A DNA stretch of 64,000 bases, from contig CP114496.1 of assembly GCA_027186245.1 (NCBI GenBank), positions 3,417,501-3,481,500 on the forward strand, in the 5' to 3' direction. Positions 1-15,785 of the stretch are shown here, piece after piece; position 1 is the first letter of the stretch, and each line of letters begins with the position of its first letter. This DNA comes from Coriaria nepalensis. Its lineage: Eukaryota > Streptophyta > Magnoliopsida > Cucurbitales > Coriariaceae. The notes beneath the pieces were generated by a model. The model was not told where the DNA came from. It did not search any database and was given only the letters and a program-made list of their open reading frames with translations. Position numbers and translations under genes: made by a program.

Positions 1-460
1 CCATAAACCATTTCTCCTTGAAGAGCTTGTTATTTATAAGGAGCTCCGATACCGAGAGACCACCTGACCTATAAAATAAATAGTGCAATTCATTCTAAAA
101 ATTGAACCCGATAAATCCCTGTCACTATGTGTTCCTCAGGCTCGATGTCCTCAAAGCCCTTCCAAATCACATGTACGCCAACTAATCTAAGGCGATATCT
201 AAATGACTCAGCACTCCATACATGTAGGAAGTGAAAGCCTTAGCCCAAATTTGAACATGTCCATATAGAAGACCACTTCACTTAAACCCCTCGCACTTGA
301 CTCTACTATGTTTCTCTTCTCGGGCCGGTAGTCGCGTATGTATGTTCTCTGGAAAATTATAAAGGCTTACATCTCTCCTAGGTCTACCTCATTTGGTATG
401 GACATAATATCATCAATGTCATGCCTCTAAGCTAAGGTGCTTTCCCTTAGCCCCCTCGGC
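1..460 (-). pseudogene. Degenerate plant transposon (gag-like) remnant
   Basis: Read on the minus strand, this stretch gives broken pieces resembling the N-terminal domain common in plant retrotransposon-associated proteins: a segment like MFKFGLRLSLP, then after a frame change GVLSHLDIALD.LA, then a WKGFEDIEPEEH-like piece. These pieces sit in different frames with stops between them, so no product is made. It runs off the left edge of the window. The family assignment is from memory of the motif spacing only and is weak; an unrelated dead gene is possible. Confidence 0.25.
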
Positions 461-660
461 TATGTTGGTCGTTTCTTGATCTTGTGTGGACTCAATGGTA
501 GAGATATCTCTCAAGTGAGCTTGAGAGTAGTTACTTCCTATTCTTAGGCATCTATATGAGTCAGGTAACGGTGGGTGAGTGCAAGGTGGAGGGAGGTGAT
601 CCCTAAGTAGAGGGAAGTATACATGGATAGTAGAAGGTGATCTCCAGACTCACTCGTTGT

Positions 661-2100
661 ACTAACCCCCGAAAAGATGCCTAAAAGGAAGAGACATATT
701 ATTCCTTCAATATTTTATTATAACTACCCAAATAAAAGGAGTAAACAGAGTATTTACTTTCTCAAATACATTAAAACCAACCCTCTATAATTTTAATAAC
801 TAAAATGGACCCTCTATTTAATTTTTTTAAAAAAAAACTAAAATAAAGTCTCCATCTTTATTTGATGAAATTATAATTTAATCCAAAAATTTCGTATAAA
901 TTATAATTAATTACTATAAAATATTTTGCTACGACGGTGCTTGATGATGATAATCGGAAATCGTGAAGTTGTTTGGAAAAAATTAAAAAATAAGAAGAAA
1001 ATAATGAAATTAATTAAAATAAATTAAGAAATTGTTTTGAAATAAAAATTTATTGAATATATATATTTAAATTACAGGATATATTCTTATTATAAAAATA
1101 TAAAAAATTTTTATCATAATTTTAAAATATTTGAGAGAGTAAATACTAATTTATCAATAAAAAAAAATAATTGACATAGACACTATTGACCTTCTTTAAA
1201 AACTTTGTTAAACTTTTCCACAAACAAAGTTCTCAATAAGGTACTACTACAAGGAGGTTTCCGGCGACCCCATCACTCCTTTCGTTGTACCGTTTCATGT
1301 AAGGAACCAATTTGAAGAAGTGAAAAGAGAATTGAATCACTTCGAGGAGATCTTACCTCCAAAGCCAAAAGTTGGTGTAACTTGCCAGATTCATTGCGTT
1401 TTCTCATATTCCTCGATAAATAAATACAGTAGTGAATAAGGTAAATTACAAGAGTAAAATTAGGAACCACTGTCTAACTAACAAGACATAGACTTGTTCT
1501 CTTCTGGCAATTATTGTGGACACAACAACAATTTGGGCCTAAACTAAAAGTACCCACTAAACAGACCAAACTAAGAGAGTGAAAATTTCCCCCATCACTC
1601 TTAGCCATTGAAACTTCACTTCCTTGTTATGAAATTAACGGTAATGAATAGTGTATCCTTCTTTTCTCCATGTGTTCTTAGTATATTTAGAGTTACCATA
1701 TTTCATGAATATTCTAGATAAACCAAAATAATTAAATATCACTTACAAGTAAAAATGACCCACATTTTCATTTGGCCCAATCATAATTATTAACATAAGA
1801 AATTCATATACACTGTCACTATAAATTTCCACTAAGCTCAGGTTTAATTTTATCAAATCATTTTTTACTAGAATTCTAATTTTCCATGACAAAATAGATA
1901 TACCTTGTTCGCGTAGACATAAAGCACAAGCCACAAGGTACCCAACTGAGCTAGCCCACAGTAAGAGCCTGAGCCAGAGCTGAAGCTTAAGGTGGAGCCG
2001 AGCCGAAGCAAGAGCCAGATTTTTCCCAAAAGGAGCAGGATGAAGGCTGTGGTGGGCAATTAATTGTGAGACGAAAAATATTATCGCTTCCCATTGACAA
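661..2100. other. AT-rich upstream region of the ZTL gene
   Basis: No gene is supported here. 661-1200 is very AT-rich with A and T runs. 1270-2060 is more mixed and forms the promoter-proximal region of the downstream clock gene. I could not find a clear TATA box or an exact evening element; the nearest A/T-rich clock-like string, around 2075-2088, does not match the evening-element consensus. Short minus-strand open frames here have no recognisable content. Confidence 0.5.
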
Positions 2101-2111
2101 CCCCCCCCCCC

Positions 2112-2149
<38 letters not shown>
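2101..2149. repeat. Poly-C run followed by (CT)n microsatellite in the ZTL leader
   Basis: Fourteen C residues (2101-2114) run into an almost pure CT repeat up to about 2149, with more CT-rich sequence to about 2250. It lies about 250-300 bases before the ZTL start codon, so it is in the core promoter or 5' untranslated region. CT-rich tracts are common in plant core promoters and leaders. The tract should be length-polymorphic. Confidence 0.9.
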
Positions 2150-2156
<7 letters not shown>

Positions 2157-2391
2157 TTACTTTCTCTCTCGTCTTTCTCTTTCAGGCCTGAGCTCTCTTA
2201 GCTAAATTGCCAAACCGTATCGACAACTCGTTCTCTCTCTCTCTCTCCCGAGAGAAACAAACCCTCTTACTCTTAGGGTTTCCCTTTTGGTCTTTCTATT
2301 CTTTTGGGGGGAAGGAAAAAGAGATTGCCCTTGAGTAAAGATTACTAGTAATGGGTTGAGCAGGAGATTTTCGATTTGAAGCGAGGAGTAA

Positions 2392-6883
<4,492 letters not shown>

Positions 6884-8029
6884 TTCATCAAACAGTCATT
6901 GAACAAAGAATGGTGGTTTTATGGGCATGATTTTGTCGGAGGGTTTGTTCAGGCTTGGAATGAACTCGCAAGTGAGATTGGGTCCGACAAGAGTGAGATT
7001 CAGAGCAGACCATGTTTATATTTTAATGAGATTTGTGTAAGAAGATTCTCTCTCTCCCTTTACCCATATGCCGGTCCATAGTGCTCTTCTATTCTTCCTA
7101 TGTTAGGTTTTACACACTTCTTTCATAAGCATATTAGGGCTTAATTTATTTATAAGTAGGTTTTGTTTTTTTCTTAATATTGCCCCTGTGTTACTTGTAA
7201 TCAGATTCTGTAGTTTGAACTCAAATTAAATAAAGAAAAAAAAGAGTTAATGTTCATAGTGACATATTACTGTAATAAGTCTGTAAGCCTGGAAGTCTGT
7301 TTTCCCTAATCACAATTTTAATGAAATGTAGTTGTAAAAATCTTTATTCATGCACCCCTCCCTCCCTTACCTCCTCCCCCCTTCAACACCTATAATTTAT
7401 TTATTTATTATTTATTTTTTGTTCTTTGGGTTAATTTGGATTTCGTTCACTTGAGTTAAAAGTTTTAGGTCTACCAATTTGGCAGGGGTGGCGATCATAT
7501 GGTGTGATGGTGGGGAAAATAGAAGAGAATAACGTATGTAGGGAAAAATATATAAATTAAAAAAATATCAGGGTGAAAATAGAATATTAACTTCATAAGA
7601 GAGAGTTAGGATGATAACCGTGGTGGTCCGGTGGACACTAGCTGCCGTGACGGTAGGGTGGTTGGTCATTGGCGAGGAAAATGATAGTAAATAAAGAAAT
7701 TTGAAATATATTTTGTGGGTATAAAACGAAGTAAAAGAAAATTGAAGGAGTGAAAAATAAGAAAAAAGAGTAAATTTAGAGAGAAATTTAGAATTTTTAA
7801 AATTTTCTAGAATGATGCTGGTCAAATAACTAACAAATACGTTTATGGTTTAACAGAGGGTAAAAGATAATCTATATCCAAATTCAACATAACAGATAAT
7901 TTACAAAGAGAATTTAAGGATAAGGTAGCAAACATTTTTAATATATATTTTAAGTCAATATTTTTTTGCTCTTAAAAAATAGATTTAAAAAAATTAAATT
8001 AAATTTTAAAAAAAAATTGAGAGAGACAA
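6884..8029. other. ZTL 3' untranslated region and intergenic AT-rich DNA
   Basis: 6884 to about 7240 is the likely 3' untranslated region. The region after 7480 contains a repeat-like segment (about 7570-7690, with a ggtagggtggttggtcat string) that recurs in diverged form and the same orientation at about 23970-24050. It is therefore probably a dispersed repeat. No gene is supported. Confidence 0.5.
7229..7234 (+). terminator. AATAAA polyadenylation signal of ZTL
   Basis: A perfect AATAAA followed by an A-rich stretch lies 346 bases after the ZTL stop codon, a normal 3' untranslated length. Plant signals are loose, so the exact cleavage site is not certain. Confidence 0.55.
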
Positions 8030-10420
8030 AATTGATTATTTTTATTATTCTTCTTTTCCTTTATGTTATTCTTCTTTTTCTCCTTTCGTCAACTGATCAG
8101 AATTACAAAAAAATCGATCACTAAATCTTCATCTTCTCCTTTATCACATGATAACCTATTTCATCCGTTCGACATCAATCCACTCTTCTTCTTTATTTAC
8201 ACATAAATGGCAACGTGTAAATAACAAATAAAATAAAATAAAATAATAATAATAAATTGTAGTATGTACCTTCCAGACCCATTACGGTTAAAGGGTGAGA
8301 AACAGTTGAGTTTTTGAGTTCAACGGATCAGTTATTTCTAACCGATTGAGTTTAACGGGTCCACAATCATTATCAATTAAACTCATAATAACTCTTTTAT
8401 CTAACATTAAAATTGAATATCGTCAGTTATATTTGAAATTAGACTTACAGAACTTTTTATGCATGTATGATATATTTTCTAGGTATTAGTAAATTTTTTA
8501 TAGTGAGTGAGATAAGATGAATGCAATTTGAAATATGATGATGTTGCGCATGCTCTACTTATTCCACTATAACTTCCTCATTTCAATTCGAAATTGTAAA
8601 TGGCTACTTATATATGAAATTAGGCATTCATACATTTCCAATAGTATATAGATAGTCTCATAACTCTAAGTAAAATGTTCATAATCATTAAAATAAGATA
8701 ATAAACATATATTTCAAGGTCAAACTCATTGAGCTTAACTAGTTAATTGTTTCTAACTGGTTGAGTTCAAAAGATCAGAAATAACTGACCAGTTAAGCTC
8801 AAAGAATAAGAAACAACTGACCGGTTGAGTGCAACAGGTCTATGATCATTGTCCATTAAACTCATAATAAGTTTTTCATCTGATATTAGAATTGAAAACC
8901 GTTGGTTGCATTTGAAATTAGACTTCTAGAAATTTCTATACATATATGACATGTTTTATGAGTATTATTAAATCTCTCATAATAAGTGAGATATGCATAC
9001 AATTTGAATTATAATGATGCTGCACATACTCTACTTATTCCATTATAACTTTTCTATCTCAATTTAGAATTATAAAACGACTTCTTGTATATGAAATTAG
9101 ACATCAATACATTTCTAACAGTATATAGCACGTCTCATAACTCCAAGTAAAACTCTCAAAATTATTAAAACAAGACGATAAATGTATATTTGAAGGTTAG
9201 ACTCATTGAGCTCAAAGGGTTAGAAACAATTGACCGGTTGAGCTCACTGGTCGATTGTTTCTAATCGGTTAAGCTTAAAGAGTCAGAAATAATTGACTAG
9301 TTCAGCTCAATAGATCAGTTATTTTTAATCGGTTAAGCTCAAATGGTCAGAAACAACCGACCAATTGAGTTCAACAGGTCTATGACTATTATCCATTAAA
9401 CTCATAATAACATTTTCATCTAATATTAAAATTAAAAGCCGTTAATTATATTTAAAACTAGACTTCTAAAGCTTTCTATACATGTATGGCACATTTTCTA
9501 GGTATTAGTAAATCTTTCATAATGAGTGAGACAAAATAAATGTAATTTAAATTATGATGATGTTGCACATGCTCAACTTATTCAACTTTAACCTTTTCAT
9601 TTCAATTCAAAATTGTAAATGTCTACTTTCATATAAAACTAGGCATCCATACCTTTTTAACGGTATATAACATGTCTTAAAACTCTAAATAAAATGCTAA
9701 TAATCATTAAAACAAGATGATGAATGTATATTTGAAGGTTAGACCCATTGAACTCAATAAGTCAGTTGTTTCTGACCAGTTAAGCTCAAAGGGTTAGAAA
9801 CAACTGACCACTTGAGCTTAACGGGTTAGTTTTTTCTGACTGATTGAGCTCATAGGATGAGAAATAACTGAATGGTTGAGCTCAAATGGTCTTTAACCAT
9901 TGTCCATAAACTCATAATAACATTTTCATCTGATATTGAAATTAAAAAGCATTGATTGCATTTAAAATTAGACTTCCAAAGCTTTCTATACATTTATTGC
10001 ACTAGACTTCCAGAGTCTTCCAATGATATATAACATGTCTCATAACTTCAAGTATAACTTTAGGAATCATTAAACAAGATGATAGTTATGTTGACCCATT
10101 GAGTCTAACGGGTTTAAAGAAACCAGTTGAGCTCAACGGGTCTGGATGGTCAAACCACTTTTTTTTTTCTTTTTTTTTTTTTTCGGTTCTTGTGTTTCTA
10201 TTTATGTGTAGATGATGCTGAAGAAGAAGAAGAAGAAGAAGAAGAGAGTTGACAAAAAAGATGAAGATGAAGATTGAAGGGTTTTTGGGCATGAATTTCC
10301 CATTTTCATATTGTCTTTTGCTTATTGAAGAATTGATGAAGAAGATATTAGGAGGAAGAAGAAGATCAAATGTGTAATTTCATTATTTTATTTATTTTCA
10401 TGATAAATAAATAAATAAGC
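8030..10420. mobile_element. Element with internal tandem array and inverted flanks
   Basis: A tandem array (8281-10150) lies between two flanks that look like diverged inverted copies. On the left (minus strand, about 8050-8290) the order is gggtctgga-ggt, then tttatgtgta, then GAAGA-rich sequence, then gaagatgaagatt. The same strings appear in the same order on the plus strand at about 10135-10290. The unit therefore looks like a non-autonomous DNA element that has amplified an internal segment. No transposase or clear target-site duplication was found, so the ends are approximate and the class is unknown. Confidence 0.4.
8281..10150. repeat. Tandem array of four ~500-bp units
   Basis: A long block recurs with its anchor string ACTCATAATA at 8381, 8860, 9400 and 9910, giving periods of about 479, 540 and 510 bases. 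Each unit carries the same order of landmarks: the anchor, a TTAGACTTCC-like block, a CATGTATG block, a GATGATGTTGC block, and then a cluster of short repeats built on AACTGACCGGTTGAGCTCAA. Differences in unit length come from the number of these short repeats. The cluster contains inverted copies; for example 9761-9777 and 9792-9808 pair at 16 of 17 bases around a 14-base loop. No coding capacity is visible. Confidence 0.85.
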
Positions 10421-11495
10421 ACATTTAACAAAAAATTTTAAAGATTAGACAAATTCTCAAAATATTACCCATAACTTGTCTATTTAGCAAATCCTCCCTA
10501 ATTTACACCCAGATAATTTATACCTGATAACTTTATAAAATATAATTTATACCCAAATTTTTTTAGAAAATATAAATAACACCCATTATGTTTATAATTA
10601 ACGGAATTAGTCATGTGCAAAGTACGTGATTGTTAACTCCTTTCAAAGTTGACCCTAAATTAAATATTAGGCATGCTATATATTGGGAGAATTTATGACT
10701 CTAAAAATGGGCATGCCATAAAATTTAGTTGAGATTAAAATATTGGGCATGAAAGTTAAACTTATCCATTAAACCATGGCTGGCCCAAAAACATTTTGAG
10801 GTCTAAGGCAAAAAGAAAAATTATGCCTTAAAAAAAAGTTAATTTAAATTTAAAATGAAATTATTTTCAATTAAAAGGTGAATATAACAATAGAATATGA
10901 AGAATTAGAGTCATAAAAAATTCTTCGAATAAAATATAAATAATTTTATATATAAAGATTAAATCAACGAGTAAATATAAAATAATTCATATATGTAATG
11001 TTTCTCATAGATAAAATATGTAATTATTTAAAACTAAAGTAACCTAATACCTAAACCAACATCTAAAAAAAAAAAAAAAAAAAACCAAAAGGGCTAAAAT
11101 AAATAACCTATAAGAAAGAAACAGTAAAAACTAAGATTGAAAATTTGAAGCCATGCATATAATCAATGCAAAAGACTAAATTGGTAACCAATCACCCATA
11201 TCTAATCATCCCCCAAAAAAGAAAAGAAAGTAACAAAAAATAAAATAATTAAATGAAAAGGGTAAAAATAAATGTCATAATCTAGGAGCCTAAAAACAAG
11301 AAAAAAAAATTAATACTCATAAGGCAATAATTACTCACTTAATTTCTCAATTCTCCTTCCCTTCACCGGGCAACAAGCAACTCATTCAAAGGGGTTTTTT
11401 ATTTTATTTTTATATACCTATATGAAAAGAAAAATCTGGGCTCCTAAATTTTGATGCCTTAGTTGCCTCGGCCAATAGGCATTGATTAAAGGGTG
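10421..11495. other. AT-rich intergenic region, nothing recognised
   Basis: The region is very AT-rich with poly-A runs (for example about 11067-11084) and no open frame of interest. The string gggcatg recurs two or three times at 10665-10755, but I can assign no element. Confidence 0.5.
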
Positions 11496-14304
11496 TTATA
11501 AGAAATTCTTTTTTAAAAAAATAATAAAAAATTACGTCTCTTAAAATTTGTTTGGAAAAAATAGCCCTCTATTTTCTTTCTATTTGTTAAAAATTAATAA
11601 TGAATATACCCTTCCCCTACAAACGATAAGAAACAAAATTTGAAAATCGAATAGGATTTCTTATAACTGAAGCATTTTTCTTGGGCAAATTTCGATCCTT
11701 CCTGTTTTCTCACTTCAATCCTTACTTTGATTGTTACTTCCTTCTTCTTTCCATGGTAAGCTTCGTAATCAAAAAGCATCAAGGTTCGTATGTGAAGTTG
11801 TTGCCAAAGATGAAGAATCTAAAGTCTTGTGGTGAAAAGCGTCGACAATCACTAAATCTTCCTAATTACTTTCTATTGTATGATTTTGTTGTAATAACCT
11901 TTTAATGTATTGTTGAATTAATTAATAAAAAAAATATAACTATTGATTTATGGTTTAAAGTATTTAGATGAAAGGTTTAATGTTTATAGTTTATGATTTA
12001 GGGCTTAGTATTTAGGATTTAACATTTAGTATTTAAGATCTTAAGGGTTTAGTATCTAGAGTATAGGGTTTAAGATCCTAAGGGTTTGGCTCCAGGGTTT
12101 ATATCTTCAGGTGGTAAAAGGTTTAAGATTTTGAATTTAGGGTTTAGGGTTTAAGTTTTAAAGTTTATTGTTTTCAAGATTTATGTGTTAAGATGAAAGG
12201 TTTAAGATTTAATATTTAGTGTTTAGATTTAGATTTAGGATTTATAGTTTGTCTTAAGATGAAATATTTAGAGTTTAGACTTTATAATGTGAAGCTTAAA
12301 CTTTAAATCAAGCCTAAATAGTTTGCTTGAGGGCTCAACGGCTGGAGGGCTTGATGGCCCGAGGGATCGATGACTCAAGGATTTAGGATTCAAGACTTAG
12401 AGTTTAGGGTTTAAGATCTTAAGGGTTTGGATCTAGGATTTATGTCTTAAGGTAAATATTTATGGTTTGTTATCTTAAAGGTTAGGGTCTAGGGTTTAAA
12501 TGTTAATTAGATTAAATGTTTAAGGTTTAATGTTTAGTCTATAGATTTAGGGTTTAAGATTTATAGTTTATGGTCTATAGTTTAGGATTTATAATTTAAG
12601 ATTTAGGGTATTAAGGGTTTGGGTCTTTATGTCACGAGGTGAAAGGTTTAAGGTTGAATGTTTAGTATTTATATTTAGGATTTATAGTTTGTCTTAAGAT
12701 GAAGTGTTTATTAGGGTTTAGACTTTATACTATGAAACTTAATCATTAAACTTTAAATGTAAATCATAAATAATAAACAGTCTGCTTGAGGGCTAAACGA
12801 TAGGCACTAAACCGTAGGCACAAACTCTGAAATCCTAAACCATAAACTTACAATGTAAACTATAAACCGTAAATTCTAACGCTAAACTTTACTTTTCACC
12901 TTAAGACATAAACCCTAGACCCAACCCCTTAAGATCCTAAATATTAAACACTAAATACTAAATTTTAAACTCTAAACCATAAACCATAAACCCTGAACCT
13001 TATATCTTTCATATTAATACCCTAAACCTTAATACCTAAACCTAAATCCTTGAGATCTTAAATCCTAAACTCTAACCCCTAAACCATAAATTATAAATCT
13101 TAAACTTTAAACTCCGAGACAATAAATTGTAAGGAATCCACTTCTTTAAATAGACCTCGATTGTGTCGTCAAATTGAGTGACCAATTGTGGACAACATGA
13201 CATTATTAAGAGAACAATTATATTTTTAATTAATTAATTCAACAATACATCAAAAGGTTATTACAATAAAATCATACAGTGGAAAGTAATTAGAAATATT
13301 TGGTAATTGACGATGTTCTTCACAACATGAATCTAGATTCTTCATATTCGGCAACAACTTCATATACAGCGGAGATTTAAAAGTTTTAGATTGCAAGTGG
13401 AGGAAAAATCATTTCACGTTTTAGTTATTTTTTATATATAGCAGTAAAGATAATAGTTTACTCCACAATGTATATGATAGTTGCAATCTAAATTCAATGT
13501 GCTCAATATCGATAGAATCATAGACAATCTCCAACAGTTGCTTATAAGTTATATTAGATTTGATTGAAATTTCAGTCGATCCCTATATATTATTTGGATG
13601 CCAATACCACAAATTCTCTTTCTCATTTGAGTTCACATTCTCTTTTCATTCACTATTGAAGAATTTCTGTAAAAATAAATAAAATTTTCATTTATGTAAA
13701 AAGGATTTTTAGTTTATGTCTTAAGATGAAATTTTTAAACTTTAGATTTTAGACGATGAGACTTAAATATTAAACTTTAAATCATAAATCATAAAATATT
13801 AAACAATAAACAGTCCACTTGAGGGCGGGAGGGCTCAGTCCCACGATCACTAAGATGTAAACCTAGATTTACAGCTTCTTTATGTATTGTAGTACAAAAT
13901 GAAAGCATAATACAAATTAAATGCACATAACAAGATGAATTTTCATTTCGATTATGATAATCTATTAACAATTGAAAAATAGATTGAGAATAAAAACTTC
14001 AACATACCAGGGAGCACAAAAATGAAGCATTGCTATGAAACTGGATGCTCTTCGATCATGAAGCTTATCATGGAAAGAAGAAAGAGGAAGTAACAATCAA
14101 AGTAAGCATCGAAGTGAGGACACAAGAAGGATCGAAATTTTCCTAAGAAAAATACTTCAGTTATAAGAAATGTTATCACATTTTCAGATTTCGTTTCTTA
14201 CCGTTGGTAGGGTTAGGGTATATTATTATTTTTAAGAAAATAGAAAGAAAATTGAGTGCTACTTTTCCTAATGAACCTATAAAAAAAAAAAAAAATCTTA
14301 TAAG
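11496..14304. mobile_element. Large palindromic (foldback/MULE-like) element
   Basis: The outer arms, about 11496-11810 and 13985-14304, are inverted copies: both carry, in mirror order, TTATAAGA ends, a TTTTCTTTCTATTT block, a TATACCCT block, TTTCTTATAACTGAAG, TTTCGATCCTTC and TACTTTGATTGTTACTTCC. A second inverted pair lies inside: about 11765-11930 against about 13215-13365 (sharing caaaaggttattacaataaaatcata). The centre is telomere-like sequence that also reverses orientation. Long inverted ends with no coding region suggest a non-autonomous foldback or Mutator-like element. I could not find a matching 9-base target duplication at the proposed ends, so the exact borders are uncertain. 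Confidence 0.6.
11940..13110. repeat. Degenerate telomere-like TTTAGGG / CCCTAAA tract
   Basis: From 11940 to about 12780 the plus strand is dominated by variants of the plant telomere unit TTTAGGG (tttagggtttaag, gtttaggatt). From about 12790 to 13110 the same motif appears as its complement (CCCTAAAC, aaccctgaacc). A block ending in a CTTGAGGGC string recurs at about 12280-12350, 12710-12795 and 13735-13830. The repeats are far too degenerate to be a recent telomere insertion; they look like internal filler amplified within the surrounding palindromic element. Confidence 0.75.
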
Positions 14305-14344
14305 AAATTTCAGCCAATGGATCCAAAGATGTTTCTTAAATTAC

Positions 14345-15185
14345 CAAGCTTCATAAAGATCTTCCATAAACTACACAAAAATAAAATTTTACCACTTTGG
14401 CATGTCTTTTGAACTCTTTTTTAATCTCAAATTAATGATTTTAAAACAATTAGCCACAAAATTTTAATCCACTTCATTATTTTAACTCATTTTTTCATCA
14501 ATATACTTCTTCACCACCACCTCTACCAACCCCTATATTGCCGCCATAGTTGATCATCGTTGTTAGAAATAACTTTTATTTTTATTTGTATATCTTGAAC
14601 TTTTATTTTTATATTATCAATCTCACTCTTAATTATTTTTTATTTATTCACCCTTAAAGCAATTCCTCCATCTTCTTCCATCGTCACCGCCAGCTTCTCC
14701 ATTGGAAAATAACTCTTTCCCTCTCTTTCTCTAAAAAAAAAATGGGATTCAAGATAATTCGTTCGGGACCCGGAGAGAGGAAGGTGGAGGAGGTAGTTTT
14801 AAGGGGTGAATAAATAAAAAATAATTAAATTAAGATTGAAAAGGTAGGATTAAAAGTTAAAGAGTATAAAAATAGGTTAAATTTATAATTTTTAAATTAT
14901 TTCCGACAACAACGATCAAAGGCAGCAGCGGTAGAGGAGTTGGTGGAGGTGATGGTGAGAGGGTGGATCGATGAAAATTTATTTTAAAAATAATGAAGTG
15001 GATTAAAGAGTGTAATAATAAAAATTTTGAGAAATAAGTATATAAAAAATGATTAATCTAAAGTTAAAAATAATTGAAGAAATATGTGATGGGATAATGT
15101 TGACTTTTATATAATTTAGGAGGGTTTTTTTTTTTTTTTTAAAGCATTGTAGTTTAAGGATGGTCTTTCAAATATTGTGATAGTT
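14345..15185. repeat. ~840-bp imperfect inverted repeat
   Basis: The left arm (about 14345-14720) and right arm (about 14790-15185) are inverted copies. Matching landmarks in mirror order are: a CTTAAACTAC-like end; aatccacttcattatttt; caccaccacctctaccaac; gatcatcgttgttagaaataa; and a long aattattttttatttattcaccc block. The short centre holds a GC-richer piece (about 14750-14785). It has no coding content and fits a foldback MITE. It lies only about 40 bases from the end of the preceding palindromic element. Confidence 0.75.
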
Positions 15186-15785
15186 TGAGTAAGTCTAATG
15201 TAGCTCAGAAAAAATATGGATAAGAAAAATGACCACTTAAATAAAAAAACCCATTGTTTCATTCCCACTAAAACCAATTTTTAATTCTTTCATTTTTTTT
15301 CACCTTCTTCTTCCCCTTTTCTGATTATATTTGTTTCTTTTTTTCATTTTTGCTTCATTCGTTGAAGTGAAGAGAAGAAATTTTTCTATATGATTCTATT
15401 ATTTATTTTTGTTTGTTTATTAGATCTAGAAGGGGTTTGTGAAGGATCTCATCTTCTTGGTTAATGTAAGATTTATCACCTAAACTTTGTTCAATTCATT
15501 TCTTATATTTTTTAAATTTCATGTTCTAGGGTTTTTGAACTGGGATTCTACTCCTTCTAGATCAAGTTTTCTTATGCCATCTCATGAATCAACCAGATTT
15601 CATCAAATATTATATCTTACATGTTTATTGCAAAATAATTGTTCCAAACATAATCTAGGTCAACAATCTACAAAAGAAACATGTATAGAAGCTCATCGAA
15701 TAGCCTAACAAAATGTCTTTTTTCTTATATCATTAGGGGAAATTTAATTTTAAAATTTAATCCAATAATTGTTCATGAATTCACA
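15186..15785. other. AT-rich intergenic DNA, no gene
   Basis: There is pyrimidine-rich and AT-rich sequence with one short open frame (15487-15708) that I do not recognise and that lacks any supporting context. Confidence 0.4.

Noticed and set aside
11940..13110. True interstitial telomere
   Set aside because: The repeats are highly degenerate and switch strand inside a larger palindrome; a fused telomere would show long perfect TTTAGGG arrays.
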